A stretch of 64,000 nucleotides of DNA from contig NZ_QOHJ01000001.1 in the NCBI RefSeq assembly GCF_003319185.1, forward strand, positions 1-64,000. Direction: 5' to 3'. Origin of the DNA: Blastococcus sp. TF02A-30. Its GTDB lineage: Bacteria > Actinomycetota > Actinomycetes > Mycobacteriales > Geodermatophilaceae. How positions within the stretch are numbered: position 1 is the first letter of the stretch; each line of letters starts with the position of its first letter. Of the stretch, positions 56,485 to 64,000 are shown piece by piece. Position numbers and translations under genes: made by a program. Below the pieces are notes generated by a model. That model was not told where the DNA came from. It did no database searches and saw only the letters and a program-made list of their open reading frames with translations.

Positions 56485-56886
56485 ATGACCACCGCACCCG
56501 CCCCCACCACCCGCCGCCCCGACCTGCTCCGCACGGCGCTGCGCCTCGACGCCGCCGTCACCGGGGCCAACGGGGCGGCCTACCTGCTGGCCGCACCGTG
56601 GCTGTCCGACGTGCTCGGCGTCCCGAGCGGCGCCCTGCTCGGCCTCGGCGGCTTCCTGCTCGCCTACGCCGTCGCGGTCGCCGCCGTCGCCGCCCGTCGG
56701 CCGGCGCCCGTCCCGGCCGTCGAGGCGGTCGTGGCCGCCAACGCGCTGTGGGCGGCGGCCAGCGTCGCCGCCGTCGTCGCCGGCGCGTTCGACCTGACCG
56801 CCCTCGGCACCGCCTGGGTGCTGCTCCAGGCCGCCGTCGTCGCCGCTTTCGCCCTCGTCCAGATCGCCGGCCTCCGCCGGCGCTGA
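56485..56886 (+). CDS. Small membrane protein, four transmembrane segments
   Basis: A 133-residue protein with four hydrophobic segments (about 18-45, 50-70, 78-100 and 105-128) and a short basic end. It resembles small actinobacterial integral membrane proteins next to MmyB-like regulators; no function is known. It is followed 30 bp later by a SnoaL-like gene, forming a probable operon under the XRE regulator. Confidence 0.75.
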   Translation: MTTAPAPTTRRPDLLRTALRLDAAVTGANGAAYLLAAPWLSDVLGVPSGALLGLGGFLLAYAVAVAAVAARRPAPVPAVEAVVAANALWAAASVAAVVAGAFDLTALGTAWVLLQAAVVAAFALVQIAGLRRR

Positions 56887-56916
56887 TCCCACCCCGAGAT
56901 GCAGAGGAGTTCCGCC

Positions 56917-57285
56917 ATGACCGCCACCCCCGACCTCGTCGACCGCTACCTGGCCGCCTGGAACGAGACCGACCCGGGCGCCCGCCGGGCGGCCGTCGAC
57001 GCGCTGTTCAGCGCCGACGCCCGGTACACCGACCCGCTCGCCGACGCCCGCGGCCGCGATGCGATCGACGCCACGATCGCCGCCGTCCAGGCGCAGTTCC
57101 CGGGCTTCGTCTTCCGGCCGGTCGGCACGGTGGATGCGCACCACGACCAGGTCCGCTTCTCGTGGGAGCTGGGCCCGGCCGGGCAGGACGCCCCGATCGC
57201 CGGCTCCGACGTCGCCCTGGTCGACGCCGACGGCCGGATCAGCACGGTCCTCGGCTTCCTGGACCGGGTGCCGGTGGGCGCCTAG
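56917..57285 (+). CDS. SnoaL-like/NTF2-fold protein
   Basis: A 122-residue alpha+beta-barrel protein: DLVDRYLAAWNETDPGARRAAVDALFSADARYTDPLADARGRDAI is the typical SnoaL-like N-terminus, followed by strands with WELGPAG and GSDVALVDADGRISTVLGFLD. The fold hosts hydrolases, isomerases and ligand binders; the substrate is unknown. AGAGGAG lies before the ATG, which I prefer over an upstream ATG at 56899. A terminator follows. Confidence 0.85.
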   Translation: MTATPDLVDRYLAAWNETDPGARRAAVDALFSADARYTDPLADARGRDAIDATIAAVQAQFPGFVFRPVGTVDAHHDQVRFSWELGPAGQDAPIAGSDVALVDADGRISTVLGFLDRVPVGA

Positions 57286-57301
57286 GTGCCCTGAGGAGGC
57301 T

Positions 57302-57329
57302 GGCCCTGCCCACCCCGGTGGGCAGGGCC
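57302..57329. terminator. Bidirectional terminator
   Basis: Perfect 13-bp arms GGCCCTGCCCACC (57302-57314) and GGTGGGCAGGGCC (57317-57329) with a 2-base centre, between convergent genes. Confidence 0.75.
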
Positions 57330-57337
57330 GATGCCCG

Positions 57338-58249
57338 TCAGCACGGCCCCGACGGGGCGGTGGCGGTCCGGAACTCCAGCCGGACACCGGACCCGCGCGG
57401 GATCAGCAGGGCGCTCCCCGTGGCGCGCGTCCACGTGGCCGGCACCAGCAGGTACTGGTTGCCGGCCTGCCGCACCAGCCGGAGCCCGTCGTACCGGAAC
57501 CGGTAGGCGGCCTCCGGATCGGCGCAGCGGACCTCCACCACGCCGGGGACGTCGATGCTCTGGCTGCGCTCGCTGTAGAGCACCGCCGCCGGCTGGGTCG
57601 GCAGCGCCCGCTGCAGCTGCAGGGCCCGGCCGGTGCCGACCCCGAGGGCGTAGCTGCCCACGGCCCAGTAGAGCCCGACGCTGACCAGCAGGAACGCCGC
57701 CGCCCACTCGGCGAGTTCGGCGCTCTCCGACCGGCGCGGGGTGCCACGGGCGGCGCGCACCAGCCGCACCGCGTAGACGACGAGCAGCACGCCGACGGCC
57801 AGGCCGAGGCCGCCGGCCTCCGACTCGCCCCAGAACAGCCGGACGTCGGTGAGCAGGTCGAGCAGCGCCAGCGCCACCAGGACGGCGCCGACCGCCCCGG
57901 CTGCCGGCGCCAGCAGCCGCAGCACCCGCCACCGGGGGCCGCTCGGCAGCCGGTGGGCGACCACCCGGTGCAGCAGGAGCAGCACCAGGGCCAGCGCGCA
58001 GGCACCCGCCAGCGGGACGAACAGCCCGTCGGCACCGCTGATCAGGTGGTCGTTGACGCTCAGGTCGAGGACGCTGAAGTTGACGCCGAAGTGCCGGAAG
58101 TAGCCCGCCGAGTGCAGCCGGCCGAACTGGAACAGCAGCGCGGTGAGCAGCGTCGCCGGTGCGATCACCTCCCCCGCGATGCGGACGAGCCGGGGCAGCG
58201 CCTCCCGCGCGTCCAGCCCGTCGTCGGGCGGCGGCACGGGGGCCGTCAT
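57338..58249 (-). CDS. Hypothetical polytopic membrane protein
   Basis: A 303-residue protein with about five hydrophobic segments (roughly 27-45, 75-95, 110-135, 150-170, 185-205) and a C-terminal soluble domain of about 95 residues containing VEVRCADPEAAYRFRYDGLRLV. No family recognised. The ATG start overlaps the stop of the upstream lipoprotein gene by 3 bp, so the two are co-expressed. Confidence 0.75.
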   Translation of the reverse strand: MTAPVPPPDDGLDAREALPRLVRIAGEVIAPATLLTALLFQFGRLHSAGYFRHFGVNFSVLDLSVNDHLISGADGLFVPLAGACALALVLLLLHRVVAHRLPSGPRWRVLRLLAPAAGAVGAVLVALALLDLLTDVRLFWGESEAGGLGLAVGVLLVVYAVRLVRAARGTPRRSESAELAEWAAAFLLVSVGLYWAVGSYALGVGTGRALQLQRALPTQPAAVLYSERSQSIDVPGVVEVRCADPEAAYRFRYDGLRLVRQAGNQYLLVPATWTRATGSALLIPRGSGVRLEFRTATAPSGPC

Positions 58250-59166
58250 CCGACGGGCTGCTCGGCGGGTGCCTCCGCGGGTGCCTGCCCGGGCTCCTCC
58301 ACGGGGGCCTGCACCGGTGGCTGCGCGGGGCCCTGCTCCGGCTGCGGGGTGGCCGGCTCCGGCTGCTCGGTCCCACCGGTGCCGCCGGTCCCGGGCGCCT
58401 CTCCACCGGACCCCGGCGTCTCCTCACCGGGGCCCGCGGGGGCACCGCCGTCCGGTCGGCAGTCGACGTGCGCGAGGACCGTCGCACCCGCCTGGAAGTA
58501 CTCCCGCCCCCCGCGGAGCTGGGACGGCGGGGAGTAGGTGATCGCGTCGACCCGGCAGTTCCCCACGCCCTCGACGTCCGCCGGGTTCCCGGCGACGACG
58601 CGCGGCGGATCGGCGAGCGTGCACCGACCGCCGGCACAGCGGTCGGCGGCGCCCGACCGCAACCCGTCGAACGAGCCACCGATGTTCTCGAACGCCTCCA
58701 GGTCGAACGGACCACCCGGTCGGGCGCCCGCGCCCGCGTCGGTCGGGTCGGGCCCTCCGGGCCGTCCCGCACCGGCTGCCCCGGTGTCCGGCGCGGTCCC
58801 CGGGCTCTCCGGAGCAGCCGGATCCCCCGTCGCACCGGGGTCGGTGGCGCCCGGGTCGACGGTGCCGCCACCAGGGTCTCCCGTCCCGCCGGGGCCTCCC
58901 GTCCCGCCGGGAGCATCGCCATCCCCCGTCCCGCCCGGAGCCCCGGCATCCCCGGTCCCGCCGGGGGTCGCGGTGTCGTCCGGATCGCGCGTCCCGCCCG
59001 ACCCGCTCCCGTCGCCCGGCTCCGTGCCCCCGGGTTCCTCGGCGCCGGGCGCCTGCTGGGGGACGGCGGCGACCGCGCCGTCGTCGGGCCCCGGGGCATC
59101 GCCGCAGGCGGGCACCACCACCAGCAGCAGTCCGATCGCGAGGAGCGGGAGCGGCGAGCGGGTCAT
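58246..59166 (-). CDS. Gly/Pro-rich low-complexity lipoprotein
   Basis: A 306-residue probable lipoprotein: MTRSPLPLLA signal, hydrophobic core, and a lipobox-like VPAC with lipidation cysteine C21. Residues about 45-150 are disordered and built of PGGTGD-type repeats, a central folded part (about 150-235) has four cysteines, and the C-terminus is Pro/Glu/Gln-rich. The folded part includes GGRCTLADPPRVV and NCRVDAITYSPPSQLRGG. Probably an extracellular, surface-anchored protein. AGGAGGT lies just before the ATG. Operon with the membrane protein downstream. Confidence 0.78.
   Translation of the reverse strand: MTRSPLPLLAIGLLLVVVPACGDAPGPDDGAVAAVPQQAPGAEEPGGTEPGDGSGSGGTRDPDDTATPGGTGDAGAPGGTGDGDAPGGTGGPGGTGDPGGGTVDPGATDPGATGDPAAPESPGTAPDTGAAGAGRPGGPDPTDAGAGARPGGPFDLEAFENIGGSFDGLRSGAADRCAGGRCTLADPPRVVAGNPADVEGVGNCRVDAITYSPPSQLRGGREYFQAGATVLAHVDCRPDGGAPAGPGEETPGSGGEAPGTGGTGGTEQPEPATPQPEQGPAQPPVQAPVEEPGQAPAEAPAEQPVG
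58863..58965 (-). repeat. Tandem Gly-Gly-Thr-Gly-rich coding repeats
   Basis: Degenerate units encoding PGGTGD-like hexapeptides occupy residues about 68-101 of the lipoprotein. Such repeats expand and contract by slippage and are likely to vary between strains. Confidence 0.6.
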
Positions 59167-59225
59167 GGCGACCTCCTGCGGCCGGTGGCCGAGAGGAACC
59201 ACGGTTCTCCCGGCCGGTGCACCGG

Positions 59226-59735
59226 TCAAGAGAACGGCGGACGCTCCCCGGATACCGGGCGCCGGCGGTGCCACCAGCGCCGCCGCGACGGCGGATCGGA
59301 CGGTGGCTCGACCGGAGGCGGGGGCGGCGGCCGGTCGCGCAGCCAGCCCGCCACCAGGGCCTCCACGTCGGCCAGCCCGGGCACCGGCGCCCACCGGCTC
59401 TCCGCGGGGAGCCGCCAGAACGCCTCCACGCGGGCGTTGTAGTCCTCCGCGAGCGCGCGCACCTCGGCCTCGGTGGCCAGGCGCGCCGCCCGGGCCGGCA
59501 GCTCGTCGCGCTCGCGGCGCAGCCGCAGCCCCGGCGGGAGCATCGCCGCGGTGTCCACGCCCTCGCGGCGCGCCTTGGCCAGCGCCCAGTCGTAGGCAGT
59601 CTCCTCGCGGTCCAGCCCGGTGAGCGGCTTGCCCGTGCCGGGCAGCGCGGCGAACTGGCCGTTCTCCTGGGCCTGGGCGATCTGCCGCTCCACCCAGGTC
59701 TCGAACGACATCCCCGGGGGCTTGCGCTCGGTCAT
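59226..59735 (-). CDS. DUF1992 (DnaJ homologue subfamily C member 28-like) protein
   Basis: A 169-residue soluble protein with the DUF1992 signature: MSFETWVERQIAQAQENGQFAALPGTGKPL near the N-terminus and LARLATEAEVRALAEDYNARVEAFWR later. The C-terminus is a Pro-rich linker and a Trp/Arg-rich tail (WWHRRRP). DUF1992 is found beside J domains in DNAJC28, but this protein has no J domain. Function unknown. The ATG at 59735 is preferred because upstream in-frame sequence is not conserved-looking. Confidence 0.82.
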   Translation of the reverse strand: MTERKPPGMSFETWVERQIAQAQENGQFAALPGTGKPLTGLDREETAYDWALAKARREGVDTAAMLPPGLRLRRERDELPARAARLATEAEVRALAEDYNARVEAFWRLPAESRWAPVPGLADVEALVAGWLRDRPPPPPPVEPPSDPPSRRRWWHRRRPVSGERPPFS

Positions 59736-59773
59736 CGCCGTCCATGGTTCCACCGGTCTGCGAGGCTCGTCGG

Positions 59774-60304
59774 GTGCGGACGACGAGCAGCCGAGAGGCC
59801 TACCGGAACCCATGGATGAGCGTCCGGGAGGACGTCCTCCAGCTCGACGACGGCTCGAGCGGGCTGTACGGCGTCGTCGAGAAGCCCGACTTCGCGGTCG
59901 TGCTGCCGTGGCAGGACGGCGGCTTCTGGCTGGTCGAGCAGTTCCGCCACCCGGTGGGCCGGCGCTGCTGGGAGTTCCCCCAGGGCACCTGGCCGCCGGG
60001 CACGGAGCCGGGAGCGCCGGAGGACCTGGCCCGCGCGGAACTGGCGGAGGAGACCGGCCTGCGGGCCGGGCGGCTGCGGCACCTGGGCCGCCTGGACGCC
60101 GCGCCCGGGCTCATGCCCACGCGGTTCGACGTCTGGCTGGCCACCGAGCTGACCCAGGGGCCGACCGCGCGGGAAGCGACCGAGGCGGACATGCGCTCCG
60201 CCTTCGTCCCCGAGGCCGAGCTGCGCCGCATGATCGACACCGGAGGCCTGGGCGACGCCGCGAGCATCGCCGCCCTCGGTCTGCTGCTGCTCGACCGGGC
60301 GTGA
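59774..60304 (+). CDS. Nudix hydrolase (ADP-ribose pyrophosphatase-like)
   Basis: A 176-residue Nudix protein. The Nudix helix region is present as GTEPGAPEDLARAELAEETG; the usual REL arginine is alanine (AEL) and the spacing after the first glycine is one longer, so activity may be altered. VEQFRHPVG before it is typical of NudF-like ADP-ribose pyrophosphatases. The GTG start is inferred. It is divergent from the DUF1992 gene. Confidence 0.85.
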   Translation: MRTTSSREAYRNPWMSVREDVLQLDDGSSGLYGVVEKPDFAVVLPWQDGGFWLVEQFRHPVGRRCWEFPQGTWPPGTEPGAPEDLARAELAEETGLRAGRLRHLGRLDAAPGLMPTRFDVWLATELTQGPTAREATEADMRSAFVPEAELRRMIDTGGLGDAASIAALGLLLLDRA

Positions 60305-60350
60305 CGGAGAACGCGCCACCCTCCTCTCACGTGAGGGTCGAGTTCCGCCC

Positions 60351-61841
60351 ATGATGGACGGGATGTCTCCCGCGCCCGCTCTCAGCCCGTCCCGCCCTGC
60401 CTGGCTGGACCCCCGCGTCGCCCGCACGGAGGTGCTCGCCGGCCTGGTGGTCGCCCTGGCGCTGATCCCCGAGGCGATCAGCTTCTCGATCCTCGCCGGG
60501 GTCGATCCGCGCGTCGGCCTCTTCTCGTCCTTCGTGATGGCCGTGGTCATCGCCTTCACCGGCGGACGGCCGGCCATGATCACCGCCGCCACCGGCGCGA
60601 TCGCCCTGGTCGTGGCGCCGTTGGCGCTGGAGCACGGCGTCCAGTACCTGTTCGCCGCCGTCATCCTCGGCGGCGTCTTCCAGATCCTGCTCGCCGCCGC
60701 GGGCGTCGCCCGGCTCATGCGGTTCGTCCCCCGCAGCGTCATGGTGGGGTTCGTCAACGCCCTGGCGATCCTGATCTTCACCGCCCAGCTGCCCCAGCTG
60801 GTCGACGTGCCCTGGCTGGTCTACCCGATGGTGGCCGCGGGCCTGGCGATCATCTTCCTCTTCCCCCGGTTCACCACCGCCGTCCCGGCGCCGCTGGTGG
60901 CGATCGTCGTCCTCACGACGCTGGCGGTCGTCCTCGGCTGGGACCTGCCCGACGTCGGCGGCGAAGGCGAGCTGCCGGACAGCCTGCCGTTCTTCCTGCT
61001 GCCCGACGTCCCCTTCACGGTCGAGACGCTGGGCGTGATCGCGCCCTACGCGCTCGGCATCGCCTTCGTCGGGCTCATGGAGTCCCTGATGACGGCGAAG
61101 CTCGTGGACGACATCACCGACACCCACTCGGACAAGACCCGTGAGTCCTGGGGTCAGGGCGTCGCCAACGTGGCGTCGGGCTTCTTCGGTGGCATGGGCG
61201 GCTGCGCCATGATCGGCCAGACGATGATCAACGTGAAGGCGTCCGGTGCCCGCACCCGCCTCTCCACCTTCCTGGCCGGCGCCTTCCTGCTCGTCCTGGT
61301 CGTGGTGCTGGGCGACGTCGTCGCGATCATCCCCATGGCCGCGCTGGTCGCCGTCATGGTCTTCGTGTCGATCGCGACGTTCGACTGGCACAGCCTGCGG
61401 ACGATCCACCGGATGCCCAAGAGCGAGACCACGGTGATGGTCTCGACCGTGGCCGTCACCCTCCTCACGCACAACCTCGCGATCGGCGTCGGCGTCGGCG
61501 TGCTGGTCGCCTGCGTGCTGTTCGCCCAGCGCGTCGCGCACCTGGTGGACGTGACCCGGGAGCTGGGGCCCGACGGCGTCGCCCGCTACTCCGTGGCCGG
61601 CGCGCTGTTCTTCGCGTCCAGCAACGACCTCTACACGCAGTTCCGCTACGCGGAGGACCCGGCCGAGGTGGTCATCGACCTGTCCGACGCCCAGGTCTGG
61701 GACGCCTCGACCGTCGCCGCCCTGGACGCCATCACGCACAAGTACGCGACCCGCGGGAAGACGGCGACCATCGTCGGCCTGGACCAGCACTCGGCCACCC
61801 GGTTCGAGCGGCACACCGGCCAGCTGGGCGGCGGGCACTGA
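60351..61841 (+). CDS. SulP-family anion transporter with STAS domain
   Basis: A 496-residue SLC26/SulP transporter with about 12 transmembrane segments, with EVLAGLVVALALIPEAISFSILAGVDP at the start, TAATGAIALV, and GCAMIGQTMINV in the conserved core. A C-terminal STAS domain begins near residue 410 and contains VIDLSDAQVWDASTVAALD. The family moves sulfate, bicarbonate or carboxylates. The start could be 60351 or 60363. Its stop overlaps the MerR start (TGATG), so they form a transcriptional unit and the regulator may control the transporter. Confidence 0.9.
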   Translation: MMDGMSPAPALSPSRPAWLDPRVARTEVLAGLVVALALIPEAISFSILAGVDPRVGLFSSFVMAVVIAFTGGRPAMITAATGAIALVVAPLALEHGVQYLFAAVILGGVFQILLAAAGVARLMRFVPRSVMVGFVNALAILIFTAQLPQLVDVPWLVYPMVAAGLAIIFLFPRFTTAVPAPLVAIVVLTTLAVVLGWDLPDVGGEGELPDSLPFFLLPDVPFTVETLGVIAPYALGIAFVGLMESLMTAKLVDDITDTHSDKTRESWGQGVANVASGFFGGMGGCAMIGQTMINVKASGARTRLSTFLAGAFLLVLVVVLGDVVAIIPMAALVAVMVFVSIATFDWHSLRTIHRMPKSETTVMVSTVAVTLLTHNLAIGVGVGVLVACVLFAQRVAHLVDVTRELGPDGVARYSVAGALFFASSNDLYTQFRYAEDPAEVVIDLSDAQVWDASTVAALDAITHKYATRGKTATIVGLDQHSATRFERHTGQLGGGH

Positions 61842-62233
61842 TGCCGGCGCGCACCGGGCTGCTGCAGATCGGCCAGGTCGCCGAGCGGACCGGGCTGAGC
61901 CTGCGCACCATCCGCTTCTACGAGGAGCACGGCCTGGTGCGGCCCACCACCCGCACCGAGGGCGGCTTCCGGCTCTACAGCGACGACGACGTGGCCCGGC
62001 TCGAGGTCATCAAGCGGATGAAACCGCTCGGCTTCACGGTCGAGGAGATGCAGGAGCTGCTCGGCCTGCTCGACGAGCTGGCCGCCCGGCCCGGTGACGC
62101 CGCTCTGGTCGACCGGCTGCGCATGTTCCACGAGGCCGCGACCGCCCGGGTCCGGGCCCTGCGCGAGCAGCTGGCGGTGGCCGAGGGGTTCGCGGGCGAC
62201 CTCGCCGGCCGGCTGGGCGACGCGACGGGCTGA
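61841..62233 (+). CDS. MerR-family transcriptional regulator
   Basis: A 130-residue MerR regulator. The winged HTH starts with LQIGQVAERTGLSLRTIRFYEEHGLVRP, followed by the coiled-coil dimerisation helix. No metal-binding cysteine pair is present in the C-terminal loop, so it is not a classic metal sensor. It overlaps the SulP stop by one base. Confidence 0.92.
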   Translation: MPARTGLLQIGQVAERTGLSLRTIRFYEEHGLVRPTTRTEGGFRLYSDDDVARLEVIKRMKPLGFTVEEMQELLGLLDELAARPGDAALVDRLRMFHEAATARVRALREQLAVAEGFAGDLAGRLGDATG

Positions 62234-62321
62234 CCGCGCAGGGTCGCGACCCGGCGCCCGATCGGGTGTGACGTCGCCCGCGCGCCGTGCACGCGGACGG
62301 GCGGGCCGCCAGGCTGTACGG

Positions 62322-63335
62322 GTGCCGCTGTCCGTCCCCGCCCTGCCGGGGCTGCCGCCGGAGCTCGCCGGGCCGGTCGGTGTCGCCCTGGCCAAGCCGG
62401 TCCGCGACATCCCGGCGCCGCACGCCCTCTCCGGCGGCTGCCTCTACGAGCCGAAGTGGGACGGCTACCGGCTGGTCGTCGTGCGCGACGGCGGCAGCAC
62501 CCGGCTGTGGTCGAAGCAGGGCCGCGACCTCACCGACCGCTTCCCGGACGTCGCCGCAGCGGCGCGGGCCCAGGTGCCCGCCGGCAGCGTGGTCGACGGC
62601 GAGGTGGTCATCTGGGCCGACGACCGGCTCGACTTCGGCCTCCTCCAGCAACGCATGGTCTCCTCCCCCGGCCGGATCGCCGCCCAGGTGGCCGCCCACC
62701 CCGCGTCCTACGTCGCCTTCGACCTGCTGGCCGCCGGCGGGCAGGACCTGCGCGACTGGACCCTGGCCCGGCGCCGCGCGGAGCTGGAGACGCTCGCCGC
62801 GCGCTGGGCGCCGCCGATGCAGCTCTCCCCCGCGACCGCCGACCCCGCGCTGGCCCGCCAGTGGTTCGACGACTTCCGCCCCGCCGGCGTCGAGGGGCTG
62901 GTGGCCAAGGGCAGCCGCAGCCGGTACGCCCCCGGGCGGCGCGAGTGGCTGAAGGTCAAGAGCTGGGAGACCACCGAGGTGCTCGCCGGCGGCGTGATCG
63001 GCTCCCTCGACCGGCCCAGCCAGCTGGTGGCCGGCCGGTACCGCGACGGTGAGCTGGTCGTGGTCGGCCGCACCAGCCCGCTGAACCCGGCGCAGTCCGC
63101 CGAGCTGGCCGCCGTCCTCACCCCGGCGGGAGACGAGCACCCGTGGCCGGAGCGCATCGGCACCGGGCGCTTCGGCGGCGGCCGGCTGTCGGTGCCGCTC
63201 ACCCGGGTCCGCCCGGACGTCGTGGTCGAGGTGAGCGCCGACGCGGCCCTCCAGGCGGGGGTCTTCCGGCACCCGCTGCGGTACGTGCGGGTGCGCTCCG
63301 ACCTCGTGCCCGACGACCTGCCGCCCCTGCGCTGA
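62322..63335 (+). CDS. ligC: ATP-dependent DNA ligase (LigC-type)
   Basis: A 337-residue ligase. The adenylated lysine is in EPKWDGYR (motif I), with VDGEVVIW (motif III), AFDLLAAGG, EGLVAKGSRSRY (motif IV) and WLKVKSW (motif V). An OB-fold C-terminal domain completes the core. The size and lack of polymerase or phosphoesterase domains match LigC of actinobacteria, which acts in base-excision and stationary-phase repair. The GTG start is inferred from the family N-terminus; no good ribosome site is visible. Confidence 0.88.
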   Translation: MPLSVPALPGLPPELAGPVGVALAKPVRDIPAPHALSGGCLYEPKWDGYRLVVVRDGGSTRLWSKQGRDLTDRFPDVAAAARAQVPAGSVVDGEVVIWADDRLDFGLLQQRMVSSPGRIAAQVAAHPASYVAFDLLAAGGQDLRDWTLARRRAELETLAARWAPPMQLSPATADPALARQWFDDFRPAGVEGLVAKGSRSRYAPGRREWLKVKSWETTEVLAGGVIGSLDRPSQLVAGRYRDGELVVVGRTSPLNPAQSAELAAVLTPAGDEHPWPERIGTGRFGGGRLSVPLTRVRPDVVVEVSADAALQAGVFRHPLRYVRVRSDLVPDDLPPLR

Positions 63336-63423
63336 CCTCGGGGAACGGCCATCCGCGGGCGGCGGCATCCCCCACAGGGGTGAGCACCCGCAAGGTCCGC
63401 CATCGCCGTGTCGATGGGGGGGC

Positions 63424-64000
63424 GTGAGCACTCCTCCCGCACCGACCGCCCGTGCCGCCTGGTCGCACGCGGCGCTGGTCGTGGTGCTGGTCGCGGTCGT
63501 CGTCACGGCGGTCCCCCTGGGCCCGTGGCGCCCCGCCGCGGAGCTGGTCCTCTTCGCCCTCGGCCTCCTGGCCGTCCGCGTGGCGTTGAGGCAGCACCGG
63601 ACGCCGCTCGTCGTCGCGTGGCGCGGTCTCGGCGCGGGGCTGGTGTTCTTCGCGCTGAGCTGCGTAGCCGAGGTCGTCGAGCTGGCCGGGGTCGCGACGG
63701 GTCCGGCCGGGGTCGCGGAGTCCGCGTTCGACGTCGCCGCCTACGCCGCGATGGTGGTGGGCGCGCTCGGCGTCGTCCGCAACGGCCGCCGCCGCGGCTG
63801 GGCGTCGGCGAGCGACACCGTCACCCTGCTGCTCGCCGCGGGCCTGGCGCTGCTCGCGGTGCGCGGCGGGGAACACGGCGGCCTCTCGCCCGATCTCGTC
63901 GAGATGGGCATCGGCACCCCGCTGCTCACCGCCGTGCTGCTCATGGTGTGCGTGCCCCTGGCCATGTCCCGGGCCGCGCGGTCGGTCAGCACGATGGCGC
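63424..64000 (+). CDS. Membrane protein, 3' end cut by the window edge
   Basis: An open reading frame from a GTG runs in frame to the end of the window (192 codons, no stop). The translated part has at least six hydrophobic segments with short loops and an LVLFALGLLAVRVALRQH start. Such N-terminal halves are common in actinobacterial membrane-bound GGDEF/EAL or sensor kinase proteins, but the signalling domain, if any, lies outside the window. Codon use is typical of neighbours. Confidence 0.65.
   Translation, partial: MSTPPAPTARAAWSHAALVVVLVAVVVTAVPLGPWRPAAELVLFALGLLAVRVALRQHRTPLVVAWRGLGAGLVFFALSCVAEVVELAGVATGPAGVAESAFDVAAYAAMVVGALGVVRNGRRRGWASASDTVTLLLAAGLALLAVRGGEHGGLSPDLVEMGIGTPLLTAVLLMVCVPLAMSRAARSVSTMA

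Noticed and set aside
1-64000. CRISPR arrays, prophage, insertion sequences, tRNA genes
   Set aside because: No direct-repeat arrays, transposase or phage proteins, or tRNA cloverleaf sequences were recognised on reading both strands.

Overview
The window is very GC-rich (roughly 73-75% by eye), with dense short-gapped genes, many GTG starts, frequent 4-bp stop/start overlaps and leaderless promoters. Gene content fits an actinobacterium: an actinobacterial-type S4, MmyB-like XRE and HisKA_3 regulators, CoxG-like protein and LigC-type ligase. My best guess is Geodermatophilaceae (Blastococcus/Geodermatophilus/Modestobacter); that assignment is inference. No phage, transposon, CRISPR array or tRNA was seen. 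The left edge is the leader of a 16S rRNA operon that runs off the window.

Layout. 1-3.3 kb: rrn leader, an AlkB-like repair dioxygenase behind a LexA-like palindrome, and a RecQ-like helicase fused to a phosphoribosyltransferase-like domain. 3.4-7.5 kb: PHP phosphatase, BenE-type transporter, then carbamate kinase plus ring-opening amidohydrolase. 7.6-9.7 kb: SipW-like signal peptidase with a small exported protein. 10-14.6 kb: PP2C phosphatase, KptA, an SDR, an unknown protein, and ribosomal protein S4 divergent from a DUF2470 gene across an iron-box-like site. 14.7-24 kb: FdrA/DUF1116 operon, NCS2 permease, and a four-gene molybdenum-hydroxylase operon. 24-36 kb: ABC exporter with two-component system, MocR/EamA pair, large LuxR, methyltransferase, cytoplasmic chemoreceptor. 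36-50 kb: redox enzymes (OYE, SDRs, reductases), a LysR/SDR pair, a FtsX-type ABC exporter, GGDEF protein and flavohemoglobin. 50.7-54.7 kb: HyuA/HyuB. 54.8-64 kb: oxidoreductase, XRE regulator, a lipoprotein/membrane-protein pair, Nudix, SulP/MerR, DNA ligase, and a membrane protein cut by the right edge.

The most interesting system is a dispersed regulon. An 18-bp motif, consensus YTTAGCGSTGAGGTAYYT, occurs five times and only at the promoters of five transcription units: arcC-like/amidohydrolase, fdrA/DUF1116, NCS2 permease, Mo-hydroxylase operon, and hyuAB about 27 kb away. Together these encode import, oxidation and hydrolytic opening of an N-heterocycle, a candidate phosphorolytic carbamoyl transfer, and ATP recovery by carbamate kinase. 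The E. coli proteins FdrA/YlbE/YlbF (AllFGH) with carbamate kinase split oxalurate this way. Ureidomalonate, the product of barbiturase, is its one-carbon homologue. I therefore propose an energy-conserving oxidative pyrimidine (barbiturate) route, with cyanurate/biuret or a hydantoin-type ring as alternatives. The regulator is not in the window.
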